From an uncultured Altererythrobacter sp. (lineage in GTDB: Bacteria; Pseudomonadota; Alphaproteobacteria; Sphingomonadales; Sphingomonadaceae): a stretch of DNA of 14,250 nt. Of the stretch, positions 6,824-13,707 are shown piece after piece (position 1 is the stretch's first letter; the number at the start of each line of letters is the position of its first letter). The stretch spans positions 1 through 14,250 of the forward strand of contig CAMPIA010000013.1 in the NCBI GenBank assembly GCA_946886175.1, written 5' to 3'. The translations under genes were made by a program, and so were the position numbers. Below the pieces are notes generated by a model. That model saw only the letters and a list, made by a program, of their open reading frames with translations. It was not told where the DNA came from and made no database searches.

Positions 6824-7534
6824 ATGACCGATGGGGCGGGATTTTCCGGAACGCAACGCAGGCCGCGCCTTGGCACGCTGGTGCTGATCGCGCTGCTGCA
6901 CGTGCTTGCGATCTACGGGCTGGCGAAGGCGTTCGCGCCCGACCTCACCGGTTCGGTCGAGCGCCAGGTGATCGAGGCAGTTACGGTCACAGTCACCGCC
7001 CCGCCCGACGAACCGCCGGCTCCCGAACCCGAGCCCGATCCCGGCGCGGAAGGCGAGGACGGGCGCGAGGCGACGCCGCGCGAGGTCGCCGCGCCCGATC
7101 CGCCGATCCCGATCCCCCGCCCGGTCCCCGCGCCGCGCGCGTCGGCTACCGGCAGCGCGGACACCTCCGGCGCGCGCGACAGCGGGGACGGGACCGGCGC
7201 GGGCGGCGAAGGCGCGGGTGCCGGCAGCGGGCAAGGTGGTAGCGGCGCGGTGACCAGGCCGGTCCACGTCTCCGGCGCGATCGACGACGCGCGCGACTAT
7301 CCGGTGCCCGAGGGCGGGCGCGCGGCACGGCGCGGGTCCGAGGTGATCGTGCGCGTGATCGTGGGTGTCGACGGGCGCGCTTCGAACTGCACGATATACC
7401 GCGCGAGTCCCGATCCGGAGGCCGACCGCCTGACCTGCCGCCTGGTGGTCGAGCGGCTGCGCTTCCGCCCGGCGACCGACGCAGGGGGCGATCCGGTCTC
7501 CGCTCCGTTCTACTGGCGCCAGCGCTGGTTCTGA
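6824..7534 (+). CDS. tonB: TonB-family energy transducer
   Basis: A 236-residue TonB-like protein that would carry proton-motive energy from an ExbB-ExbD complex to outer-membrane receptors. It has a short cytoplasmic N-terminus, one membrane anchor (about 17-36), a Pro/Glu/Asp-rich periplasmic stretch (59-104), a Gly/Ala/Ser-rich linker (105-142) and a C-terminal TonB domain (about 150-236). The domain shows the expected RRGSEVIVRVIVGVDGRASN strand pair (169-188) and the LRFRPATD helix-strand segment (212-219), ending YWRQRWF. The start is fixed by a strong ribosome site. The gene stands alone with no exbB or exbD beside it, so it must use ExbBD encoded elsewhere. It follows the receptor but a terminator separates the two, so pairing between them is plausible rather than shown. 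Confidence 0.85.
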   Translation: MTDGAGFSGTQRRPRLGTLVLIALLHVLAIYGLAKAFAPDLTGSVERQVIEAVTVTVTAPPDEPPAPEPEPDPGAEGEDGREATPREVAAPDPPIPIPRPVPAPRASATGSADTSGARDSGDGTGAGGEGAGAGSGQGGSGAVTRPVHVSGAIDDARDYPVPEGGRAARRGSEVIVRVIVGVDGRASNCTIYRASPDPEADRLTCRLVVERLRFRPATDAGGDPVSAPFYWRQRWF

Positions 7535-7549
7535 GGGGCACGCGTTCTG

Positions 7550-7575
7550 CCGGCTTGCTCTCGCGCGCAAGCTGG
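7550..7575 (+). terminator. Hairpin between tonB and manC
   Basis: CCGGCTTGC (7550-7558) pairs with GCAAGCTGG (7567-7575) with one G.U pair and an eight-base loop. There is no T-tail and the manC start follows 17 bases later. It may be a Rho-assisted terminator for the tonB message or a leader hairpin affecting manC translation. Confidence 0.4.
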
Positions 7576-7592
7576 TCGATGACGGCGCCAGC

Positions 7593-8633
7593 ATGACGGG
7601 CCTCATCCACCCTGTGATCCTGTGCGGCGGCAATGGCACGCGGCTGTGGCCGCGCAGCCGCGCCGATCGCCCCAAGCCGTTCCTGCCGCTGCTGGGCGAT
7701 CGCTCGCTGTTCGAAGCCACGCTTGCGCGTTGCGCCGATCGCCGGTTCGCGCCGCCGATCGCGGTCGCGGGCGCGCGCCATCTCGACCTGGTCGAGGCGC
7801 AGGGCCCGGCGGAGATGCGGATCGTGGTCGAGCCCGAGGCGCGCAACACCGCCCCTGCGATCGCGCTCGCCGCCGCGTTGCTGCCTGCCGACGCCACCAT
7901 GCTGGTGTGCCCGAGCGACCATCATATCGCCGATGTCGGCGCGTTCCACGCCGCGGTCGATGCGGCTGTCGCGCTGGCGGCGCAGGGCCGTCTCGTCGCG
8001 TTCGGCATCACGCCCTACCGGCCGGAAACCGGCTACGGCTATATCCAGCGCGGGCCAGCGATCGATGGCGGCCTGGAAATCGCGCGCTTCGTCGAGAAGC
8101 CCGATGCGGCGTTGGCCCGCGATTTCCTCGCCTCGGGCGAATTCGCGTGGAACGGGGGCATCTTCGCCTTCCGCGCGGGCGCTTTCCTCGATGAACTCGC
8201 GCTTCACCGTCCGGCGATGGCGCAAGCTGTGCGCGACGCGGTTGCCCAGGGAAGCGAGAGCGGCCGCCGATTCCATCCCGCCGCCTCGGCCTTTGCGCTG
8301 ATCGAAGCCGAATCGGTCGATTACGCGGTGATGGAGAACACCCACCGCGCCGCGCTCGTCCCGGTCGAGATGGGCTGGTCGGACCTCGGCAGCTGGGCCG
8401 CGCTGCGAGCGGCGCGGCAGGCCGATGCCGAAGGCAATGTCGTACGCGGGGAGGCCGAACTGGTCGATTGCCAGGGCGTCATGGTGGACAGCGACGGGCC
8501 GCGCGTCTCGTGCGTCGGGCTCGACGACGTAATCGTGGTGGTGGACGGAAACGAGGTGCTCGTCACGCGCGCGAGCGAGGCGCACAAGGTCGGCAAGCTC
8601 GCCAATGTCGGGAGCGGGGCGGGCGAGCGATGA
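7593..8633 (+). CDS. manC: Mannose-1-phosphate guanylyltransferase, monofunctional
   Basis: A 346-residue nucleotidyltransferase making GDP-mannose from mannose-1-phosphate and GTP, the donor for surface polysaccharides and possibly GDP-fucose or rhamnose. Motifs are clear: CGGNGTRLWPRSR (11-23) with PKPF (27-30) for nucleotide binding; CPSDHHI (106-112) for metal and nucleotide; FVEKPD (166-171); WNGGIFAF (186-193); DYAVME (243-248); GWSDLGSW (261-268). Compared with the common ManC/AlgA of about 470 residues it ends after the left-handed beta-helix-like region and lacks the C-terminal cupin isomerase; that activity is supplied by the next gene. The stop overlaps the manA start (ATGA), so the two are co-translated. 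The ribosome site is weak. Other sugar-1-phosphate specificities are less likely given the motifs and partner. Confidence 0.92.
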   Translation: MTGLIHPVILCGGNGTRLWPRSRADRPKPFLPLLGDRSLFEATLARCADRRFAPPIAVAGARHLDLVEAQGPAEMRIVVEPEARNTAPAIALAAALLPADATMLVCPSDHHIADVGAFHAAVDAAVALAAQGRLVAFGITPYRPETGYGYIQRGPAIDGGLEIARFVEKPDAALARDFLASGEFAWNGGIFAFRAGAFLDELALHRPAMAQAVRDAVAQGSESGRRFHPAASAFALIEAESVDYAVMENTHRAALVPVEMGWSDLGSWAALRAARQADAEGNVVRGEAELVDCQGVMVDSDGPRVSCVGLDDVIVVVDGNEVLVTRASEAHKVGKLANVGSGAGER

Positions 8634-9442
8634 GCGGGCGCGCGCTGGCGGTGAAGCTGGTCGAGAAGGTCTGGGGCCGCGTGCGTCTGCCCGCGCCTTT
8701 CGCCGCGCTCGCCAATGAACGGCGGGGCAAGCGGATCGGCGAGATCTGGTTCGAGCCGCCGCCCGAACTGCCCGACGTGCTCGCCAAGTACCTGTTCACC
8801 AGCGAGAAGCTCTCGGTCCAGGTCCATCCCTCCGATGCACAGGCGCTCGAGGGCGCGCGCGGCAAGGACGAGTGCTGGCTGGTGCTCGAGGCGGAGCCCG
8901 GTGCGCGCCTTGCGATCGGGTTCGACGCGCCGGTCTCGCGCGAACGGATGCGCGCCGCCGCGCTCGACGGCTCGATCGTGGAACTGCTCACCTGGCACCC
9001 GGTGCGGGCGGGCGACTTCTTCTACCTGCCTGCTGGCACGGTACATGCGATCGGTGCGGGGGTCTCGCTGATCGAGATCCAGCAGAACAGCGACCTGACT
9101 TATCGCCTCTACGACTATGGTCGCCCGCGCGAGCTGCATCTCGACCGTGGCGTTGCGGTGGCAAGCGGCGAGCCCCACGATTCCCGCCATCGCCGCTGGG
9201 TGGGGCAGAGCGGCGCGGCGACGCTGGTGGAAGGGCCGCACTTCCGGCTCGATAGGCTCGACGGCGCGCCGGGCGCGGAAGCCACGCTGCGCTATGCCGG
9301 GCCGCTGCTCGTCATGCCGCTGGAGGGCGCCGTTGCGCTGGGGGCCGAAACGATCGCAGCGGGCGGCTGCGGCTTCGCGGATGCACTTGGCGAGGTCGAT
9401 TTCGCACATTGCCCGGCGAGCCTGATCGCCCAGCCGGTGTGA
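8630..9442 (+). CDS. manA: Class I mannose-6-phosphate isomerase
   Basis: A 270-residue cupin zinc enzyme interconverting fructose-6-phosphate and mannose-6-phosphate, the entry to GDP-mannose. The ligand pattern of class I isomerases is visible: Gln64 and His66 in SVQVHPSD (62-69), Glu81 in GKDECW (78-83), and His139 in LPAGTVHAIGAG (133-144). Arg159 in the TYRLYDYGR segment (157-165) is the usual catalytic arginine. It is short compared with E. coli ManA (about 390) and nearer the compact Bacillus-type enzymes. The ATG overlaps the manC stop by four bases, indicating translational coupling. No phosphomannomutase gene is present in the window, so that step must be encoded elsewhere. The gene converges on the PHA-family gene with a 4-bp gap. 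Confidence 0.9.
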   Translation: MSGRALAVKLVEKVWGRVRLPAPFAALANERRGKRIGEIWFEPPPELPDVLAKYLFTSEKLSVQVHPSDAQALEGARGKDECWLVLEAEPGARLAIGFDAPVSRERMRAAALDGSIVELLTWHPVRAGDFFYLPAGTVHAIGAGVSLIEIQQNSDLTYRLYDYGRPRELHLDRGVAVASGEPHDSRHRRWVGQSGAATLVEGPHFRLDRLDGAPGAEATLRYAGPLLVMPLEGAVALGAETIAAGGCGFADALGEVDFAHCPASLIAQPV

Positions 9443-9446
9443 CGGC

Positions 9447-9749
9447 TCAGCCCTTGCCGAGCAGCTTCTGGCCCTGCTGGCGCACCGCGCCGGCGATCAT
9501 CGGTTCGACGAAGGCGAGCGCGGGGGGCAGGTCGATCTCGAACACCAGTTGTCCGTCCTCGATATCGACATAGCCGTCGAGGTTCTGGCCCATCGCGCTG
9601 ACTCGCATCGCCATCCGGTCCTCGCTCGGCCAAGAGGTCGTCACTTCCGCCATGCCGCCGGGAATATGGTCGGCCATCTCGTGGCTGCGGCTGCGCAGTC
9701 GTTCGCGCACGGTTTCGCGCGGAAGATCGTGGGGTATGGCGACGCGCAT
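9447..9749 (-). CDS. Polyhydroxyalkanoic acid system family protein
   Basis: A 100-residue protein resembling the PHA_gran_rgn family (small proteins first noted near polyhydroxyalkanoate genes; biochemical role not well established). Family-like features are an N-terminal IPHDLPRETVRERL helix (5-18), a central beta segment (MAMRVSAMGQNLDGYVDIED, 46-65), then LVFEIDLPPALAFVEPMI (68-85) and a C-terminal helix (AVRQQGQKLLGKG). There is no signal peptide or membrane segment. Its ATG overlaps the upstream stop by one base (TGATG), so translation is coupled to the XpaC-like gene. No PHA synthase or depolymerase lies in the window, so a role in PHA granules is a family label, not an inference from context. 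An alternative is a lipid- or membrane-stress protein acting with TelA and XpaC. Confidence 0.75.
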   Translation of the reverse strand: MRVAIPHDLPRETVRERLRSRSHEMADHIPGGMAEVTTSWPSEDRMAMRVSAMGQNLDGYVDIEDGQLVFEIDLPPALAFVEPMIAGAVRQQGQKLLGKG

Positions 9750-10489
9750 CAGGCTTCGTCCTTCCCGGCACCTTCGCCGTAGCGGTAGTCGAGGTATCGG
9801 TGGCGCACCGCCAGATCGTCGAGCGCGCCGTCGGCGAGCTGGCGGGTGACGCTGTCGATTTCGCGGCTGATCCTGCCGAGCCCTTCGGTGAGCTGCTCGT
9901 CGGGGGTTGCCCCGGCGCGCTTCTCGCCGCGCAAGTGCGCCGGAACCTTGCGGTACGAATCGATCATCTCGGGCAGGTGCTCGCCCACCAGCTTGCGGAC
10001 CTCGCGCACCGCCGAATGCTCCTGATCGACGGTCTCGAGCTGGAGCCCGAGCGTATCCAGCTGCACCCCGAGATCGTCGACGATCTTAGCCGCGGGCGGG
10101 GGCAGGGCGGGGCGCTGATGCTCGAGCCAGAGCTCGGTCCGGCCGACCAGTTCGCGCGCATTGCCGCGATTGAGCTCGGCCCGCTGCGGCACCTTGATCC
10201 GGGGGAAGGCGGAGAAAGCGATCACCGCCGCCACGATCGCCAGCAGCGCGATCATCACGCCCACGAAACCGATCCCGTCGAGGATCATGCCCGCGACCAT
10301 CGCCGCGACCACGACCCCGCCCACCGCGAGCGCCACGCGCTTGAGCTTGCCCATCAAGTGCCGCGTCTTGATCTCCGCCGAGCCGCGCCCGATCGAGGCG
10401 CGCCGGTGGTATCCTCCCGCGCGGTTATCGGCGAGCGAACGCTTCGCGCCGGCCAGGATGACGTCGCTGTTTCGGGTGCTGTCGGGCAT
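9749..10489 (-). CDS. XpaC-like two-helix membrane protein
   Basis: A 246-residue protein with a basic N-terminal cytoplasmic part (1-49), two adjacent membrane helices (about 50-70 and 73-95) and a long helical cytoplasmic C-terminal region (about 100-240). The region around VREVRKLVGEHLPEMIDSYR (161-180) and VPAHLR resembles the XpaC family (named for 5-bromo-4-chloroindolyl phosphate hydrolysis in Bacillus), which is typically encoded beside telA. The family match is by pattern and neighbourhood, so I hold it moderately. It starts 13 bp after telA on the same strand and couples into the PHA-family gene. An alternative ATG at residue 46 would give a shorter protein beginning just before the first membrane helix; I kept the longer form. 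No catalytic motif is evident. Confidence 0.65.
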   Translation of the reverse strand: MPDSTRNSDVILAGAKRSLADNRAGGYHRRASIGRGSAEIKTRHLMGKLKRVALAVGGVVVAAMVAGMILDGIGFVGVMIALLAIVAAVIAFSAFPRIKVPQRAELNRGNARELVGRTELWLEHQRPALPPPAAKIVDDLGVQLDTLGLQLETVDQEHSAVREVRKLVGEHLPEMIDSYRKVPAHLRGEKRAGATPDEQLTEGLGRISREIDSVTRQLADGALDDLAVRHRYLDYRYGEGAGKDEA

Positions 10490-10502
10490 CAGAGCACTCT
10501 CT

Positions 10503-11717
10503 CTAGCTCTCCAGCGACAGCAGCGAGGGTTCGGTCGTGCCGATCTTGGCCTGGGCCTGAGCCTGCCCCTCTGCGCGCGCGATATAGCCCTTCGACTTCT
10601 CGACCTCCTGGGTCAGCGCGGTGACCGTCTGCTTCATCGAATCGAGCGCGCGCAGCTTGAACGTGTCGACCTCGTCCATCGTGTCGTAGATGTTCTGGAA
10701 CGCGCGCTGGAGCGTCTCGAGCGGGATCGTGCTCGCCGCCGCCTGCTCGTGAATCTTGCCGGTCTGCTCGCGCAGCATGGTGCTGGTCGAATCGATGATG
10801 CCCGCGGTGGTGCTGTTGAGCGCGGTGATTTGCTGCAGCACGAGCCGCTGGTTGGTCATCGCTTCGCTCACCGTCACCGCGGTTCGCAGCGCGCCGACCG
10901 TGGTGGTGCTTGCGCGGTCGACGCCTTTCACCAGCTCGACGTTGTTCTTCTTGACCAGGTCGAGCGCGAGGTAGCCCTGCACGCTCACCGCCATCTGCGT
11001 CAGCAGGTCCTGCGTGCGCTGGCGGACGTAGAACAGCGCGGTCTCGCGCACCGCCTTGGCCTTGGCCGGATCGGTCGCGTCGAGCTCGGCCGCCTTCTCC
11101 TCGAGCCGGTCGTCGAGCGTCTGCGAGATGTGGATCATCTGTTCCAGATTGCCCATTGCTTCCCACAGCTTGGCGCGCTCGACGTCGATCGCGGCGTTGT
11201 CCATCAGCAGCTCGTCCTTGCCGTTGCCGAGCTTGGAGAGGATCTGCTGGATGTGCGTCTGCGCGCTCTGATAGCTGCGGAAATAGTCGTTCAGCTTGTT
11301 GCCGAACGGAATGATGCCGAGGAACTTCTTGGGTCCGGTCAGCTTGCCGCGGCGCGAGGGATCGAGCTCCTCGACCGTGCGGCGCAGCTCGGCGAGGTTC
11401 GCGCCGACGCCCTCGTCCTTGTCCATCGCCCGGATCGGCCGGTCGAGGAAGCGGTTCGAATGCTGCGAGGCCGCCATGATTTCCTTGCGGCCCATGTTGG
11501 TGAGCTGATCGACCTTCTGGCCGAACTCGGGAGAATTGGCATCGACCGAAACGAGATCGGCGACGAACGCTTCGACCTTCTCCTCGAGCTTGGACTTCTT
11601 CTCCTCGCTCACCGGCACCAGCCCGGCGGCCTTCGCGGCGGCGACGGCGGGCACCGGGTCGGGCGGAGTCAGCTCGAAATCGACGGCGGTCGCGGTCTTG
11701 GTATCGGTAGTGGCCAT
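10503..11717 (-). CDS. telA: TelA-family toxic anion resistance protein
   Basis: A 404-residue soluble, strongly helical and coiled-coil protein of the TelA (toxic anion resistance, originally tellurite) family. Hallmarks are FGQKVDQLTNMGRKEI (about 65-80), the core segment IIPFGNKLNDYFRSYQSAQ (135-153), and DNAAIDVERAKLWEAM (173-188); helices then continue to the end. The family is widely linked to envelope stress, antimicrobial and tellurite tolerance, though its molecular action is not settled. Two ATGs are possible: 11729 lies only one base from the AAGGAG site, while 11717 lies about 13 bases from it, so I chose 11717. It is the first gene of a three-gene unit with the XpaC-like and PHA-family genes, under a promoter at 11749-11777. 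No TerC, TerD or TehB gene accompanies it. Confidence 0.87.
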   Translation of the reverse strand: MATTDTKTATAVDFELTPPDPVPAVAAAKAAGLVPVSEEKKSKLEEKVEAFVADLVSVDANSPEFGQKVDQLTNMGRKEIMAASQHSNRFLDRPIRAMDKDEGVGANLAELRRTVEELDPSRRGKLTGPKKFLGIIPFGNKLNDYFRSYQSAQTHIQQILSKLGNGKDELLMDNAAIDVERAKLWEAMGNLEQMIHISQTLDDRLEEKAAELDATDPAKAKAVRETALFYVRQRTQDLLTQMAVSVQGYLALDLVKKNNVELVKGVDRASTTTVGALRTAVTVSEAMTNQRLVLQQITALNSTTAGIIDSTSTMLREQTGKIHEQAAASTIPLETLQRAFQNIYDTMDEVDTFKLRALDSMKQTVTALTQEVEKSKGYIARAEGQAQAQAKIGTTEPSLLSLES

Positions 11718-11733
11718 GGCGCGGAACATGCTC

Positions 11734-11745
11734 CTTCGTACGAAG
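11734..11745. repeat. 12-bp palindrome CTTCGTACGAAG at telA start site
   Basis: A perfect 12-bp inverted repeat at the expected transcription start and partly overlapping the ribosome site of telA (AAGGAG, plus-strand 11731-11736). It could be an operator half or a translation-modulating hairpin; protein binding is not shown. Confidence 0.4.
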
Positions 11746-11748
11746 ACT

Positions 11749-11777
11749 GTATTAGGTTCCTAAGACACGAACTTCAA
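11749..11777 (-). promoter_or_regulatory. Sigma-70-type promoter for telA operon
   Basis: On the minus strand TTGAAG (11777-11772) and TAATAC (11754-11749) are separated by exactly 17 bp, a near-consensus arrangement for the housekeeping sigma factor. It would start transcription near 11742, about 25 bases before the chosen telA ATG, leaving a short leader containing the AAGGAG ribosome site. Confidence 0.6.
11752..11763. repeat. 12-bp inverted repeat overlapping telA -10
   Basis: TTAGG and CCTAA are inverted around a two-base centre and cover half of the -10 hexamer and adjoining spacer of the telA promoter. A dimeric repressor bound here would block RNA polymerase. It is a candidate operator by position only. 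Confidence 0.4.
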
Positions 11778-11814
11778 GCGCGTCGATCCTACAGGCTCGC
11801 GCGGCTCGTGGGAA

Positions 11815-11826
11815 CGCACATGTGCG
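11815..11826. repeat. 12-bp palindrome CGCACATGTGCG after the ligase stop
   Basis: A perfect 12-bp palindrome 11 bases downstream of the stop codon of the acyl-AMP ligase (minus strand). It has no T-tail and little loop when folded, so it is a poor terminator; it may be a protein site or chance. Confidence 0.25.
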
Positions 11827-11836
11827 AAGGTGGGTA

Positions 11837-13576
11837 TCAGGCGGCTTCCATCAGCGACAGCGGCTGGATTTCCCCTGCGAGGTAGAGCCGTTTGGCCTTG
11901 GCGCGGCTCAGTTTGCCCGAGCTGGTGCGCGGCAGGGTGCGCGGCGGAACCAGTTCGACCACGCAGTTCATGCCGGTGACGGAGCGGACCTTGTCGCGGA
12001 TCTGCTCGTGCAGGCGCACGCGCTCCTCGGGGTCGGAAACGCGGCAGTGGACCAGCACCGCGGGCGCTTCCTCGCCGTTCTCGGTCTCGACCGAGAAGGC
12101 GGCGATGTCGCCGTGGTTGAAGCCGGGCAACTGCTCCACCGCCCACTCGATGTCCTGCGGCCAGTGGTTCTTGCCGTTGATGATGATCATGTCCTTGGCG
12201 CGGCCGACCACGAACAGATAGCCGCCCGCCATGTAGCCCATGTCGCCGGTGTCGAGCCAGCCGTCGACCAGGCAGTCGGTGGTCGCCTCCTCGTTGCGGA
12301 AGTACGAGTGCATCACGCTCTTGCCGCGGCACCAGATCTTGCCGATCTGGTGATCGCCCTTGACCCGATCGGCCTCGCCGCGGATTTCGACCTCCATCCC
12401 GGGCAGCGGCTTGCCGCAATTGACGATCGCGCGGTAGCGGGCGGGGCGCGAGAAGTCGGCGCGGGTGCCCGACAGGCGCTCCTCCTCGACCAGCTCGACG
12501 CGAATGCCTTCGCCCGGCGGCATTACCGTGACCGCCAGGGTCGCCTCGGCGAGGCCGTAGCTCGGGGTGAACGCGCTCGCGCGAAAGCCCGCGCCGGCGA
12601 AGGCGTTGACGAAGCTCTGCATCACGTCGGGCCGGATCATGTCCGCCCCGTTGCCTGCGGTGCGCCAGCGCGAGAGGTCGAAGCGTTCGGATACGCTGCT
12701 CTGGCTCGAGATGCGCCGCGCGCAGATGTCGTACCCGAAGGTCGGCGAATAGGAGAGCGTGTTACCCTCGTTGCGGCTGATCAGGTCGAGCCAGGCGAGC
12801 GGGCGGCGCGCGAAGTGCTCGGTTTTCAGATAATCGCAGCTCACCTGATTCGCGATCGGCGACAGCAGGCAGCCGACGAGGCCCATGTCGTGATACCACG
12901 GCAGCCAGCTTACCACGCGGTCGTTCTCGCCCAGATCGACCATCGTCGCATGGCCGTAGAGGTTGTGCAGCAGCGCCTCGTGCGTCACCGCCACGCCGGT
13001 CGGAAAGCGGGTCGAGCCCGAGGAGTATTGGAGGTAGCAGATATCGTCGGGCCGCGCCTCGGGCAGGTCGCAGTCGGGCGCTTCGCGCGCGGCGAAGCTC
13101 TCCCAATCGACGCCTTCGCAGCCCTGCCGGTCGGCCGCGGCCTGCGCCATCTCGGCGATTTCGGGCGGGTAGATGAACAGCTTGGGATCGGAGCTTTCGA
13201 GCTGGACGACCAGCTGGTCGATATAGCCGTCCTTGCCGCCGAAGCTGGTCGGCAGCGGCAGCGGCACCGGCCATGCGCCGGCATAGACGCAGGCGCAGAA
13301 CAGCGCCGCGAACTCGGGGACGGTCTCGGCGACGAGCGCCACCCGGTCTTCCCTGGCGATCCCGGCCGCGACCAGCCGCCGCGCCATCGCCAGTGCGTCT
13401 TCGCGCATTTCGCCATACGAATAGGCGCGTTCGAGCGTCCCGCGCATGTCGTGGAAATTGAGGCCCTTCTCGCTCCGCGCGGCGTAGTCGACCGCATCGG
13501 TGAAGGTGGCGAAATCCGACCGGCGGCGCGGCAAGGCGCAGTCGTTCGGCGTCGGAGTCAGGTTCGAATCGGTCAT
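11837..13576 (-). CDS. Fatty acyl-AMP ligase (FAAL)
   Basis: A 579-residue adenylate-forming enzyme that activates a fatty acid as acyl-AMP, usually for transfer to an acyl carrier protein rather than CoA. Adenylation motifs are in order: phosphate loop YSSGSTRFPTG (184-194), WLPWYHDMGL (224-233), SYSPTFGYDICARR (275-288, a segment typical of FAALs), SYGLAEATLA (339-348), GWLDTGDMG (439-447), KDMIIINGKNHWPQDIE (461-477) and SSGKLSRAKAKRLY (552-565) with the catalytic Lys555. An insert-like segment near 355-385 precedes CGKPLPG, consistent with the FAAL-specific insertion. The STR-P-G loop without the usual lysine also occurs in mycobacterial FAALs. No polyketide synthase, peptide synthetase or carrier protein gene is nearby, so the acceptor is unknown; a role in sphingolipid or other envelope lipid synthesis is a guess. 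There is no strong ribosome site before the ATG. Confidence 0.88.
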   Translation of the reverse strand: MTDSNLTPTPNDCALPRRRSDFATFTDAVDYAARSEKGLNFHDMRGTLERAYSYGEMREDALAMARRLVAAGIAREDRVALVAETVPEFAALFCACVYAGAWPVPLPLPTSFGGKDGYIDQLVVQLESSDPKLFIYPPEIAEMAQAAADRQGCEGVDWESFAAREAPDCDLPEARPDDICYLQYSSGSTRFPTGVAVTHEALLHNLYGHATMVDLGENDRVVSWLPWYHDMGLVGCLLSPIANQVSCDYLKTEHFARRPLAWLDLISRNEGNTLSYSPTFGYDICARRISSQSSVSERFDLSRWRTAGNGADMIRPDVMQSFVNAFAGAGFRASAFTPSYGLAEATLAVTVMPPGEGIRVELVEEERLSGTRADFSRPARYRAIVNCGKPLPGMEVEIRGEADRVKGDHQIGKIWCRGKSVMHSYFRNEEATTDCLVDGWLDTGDMGYMAGGYLFVVGRAKDMIIINGKNHWPQDIEWAVEQLPGFNHGDIAAFSVETENGEEAPAVLVHCRVSDPEERVRLHEQIRDKVRSVTGMNCVVELVPPRTLPRTSSGKLSRAKAKRLYLAGEIQPLSLMEAA

Positions 13577-13602
13577 ATGTGGAAGCGTTACCCGTCTTCG
13601 GC

Positions 13603-13616
13603 GCGCAATATTGCGC
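13603..13616. repeat. Perfect 14-bp palindrome in the FAAL-recX divergent region
   Basis: GCGCAATATTGCGC is a perfect 14-bp palindrome 27 bp upstream of the acyl-AMP ligase start in a 131-bp divergent gap. Its AT-rich centre and symmetry resemble a repressor site. I could not assign confident -35/-10 elements to either gene here and see no alphaproteobacterial LexA box (GTTC-N7-GTTC). Confidence 0.4.
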
Positions 13617-13707
13617 TGCTATTGTCCCGTTTTCGGCGCTCTTATCCCGTGCTCTCCGCCGTTTCAAACTTTCCCATTTCCGGAGGAGTGTGGCACGAAT
13701 AAGGCCG

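Noticed and set aside
10161..11885. Long plus-strand open frame (about 574 codons) across the telA region
   Set aside because: It is antisense to telA and the XpaC-like gene, with His/Arg/Leu-rich low-complexity translation and no ribosome site. It is a composition artefact.
11822..13702. Long plus-strand open frame (about 626 codons) opposite the acyl-AMP ligase
   Set aside because: The minus strand carries all adenylation motifs in order. The plus-strand translation has no family features.
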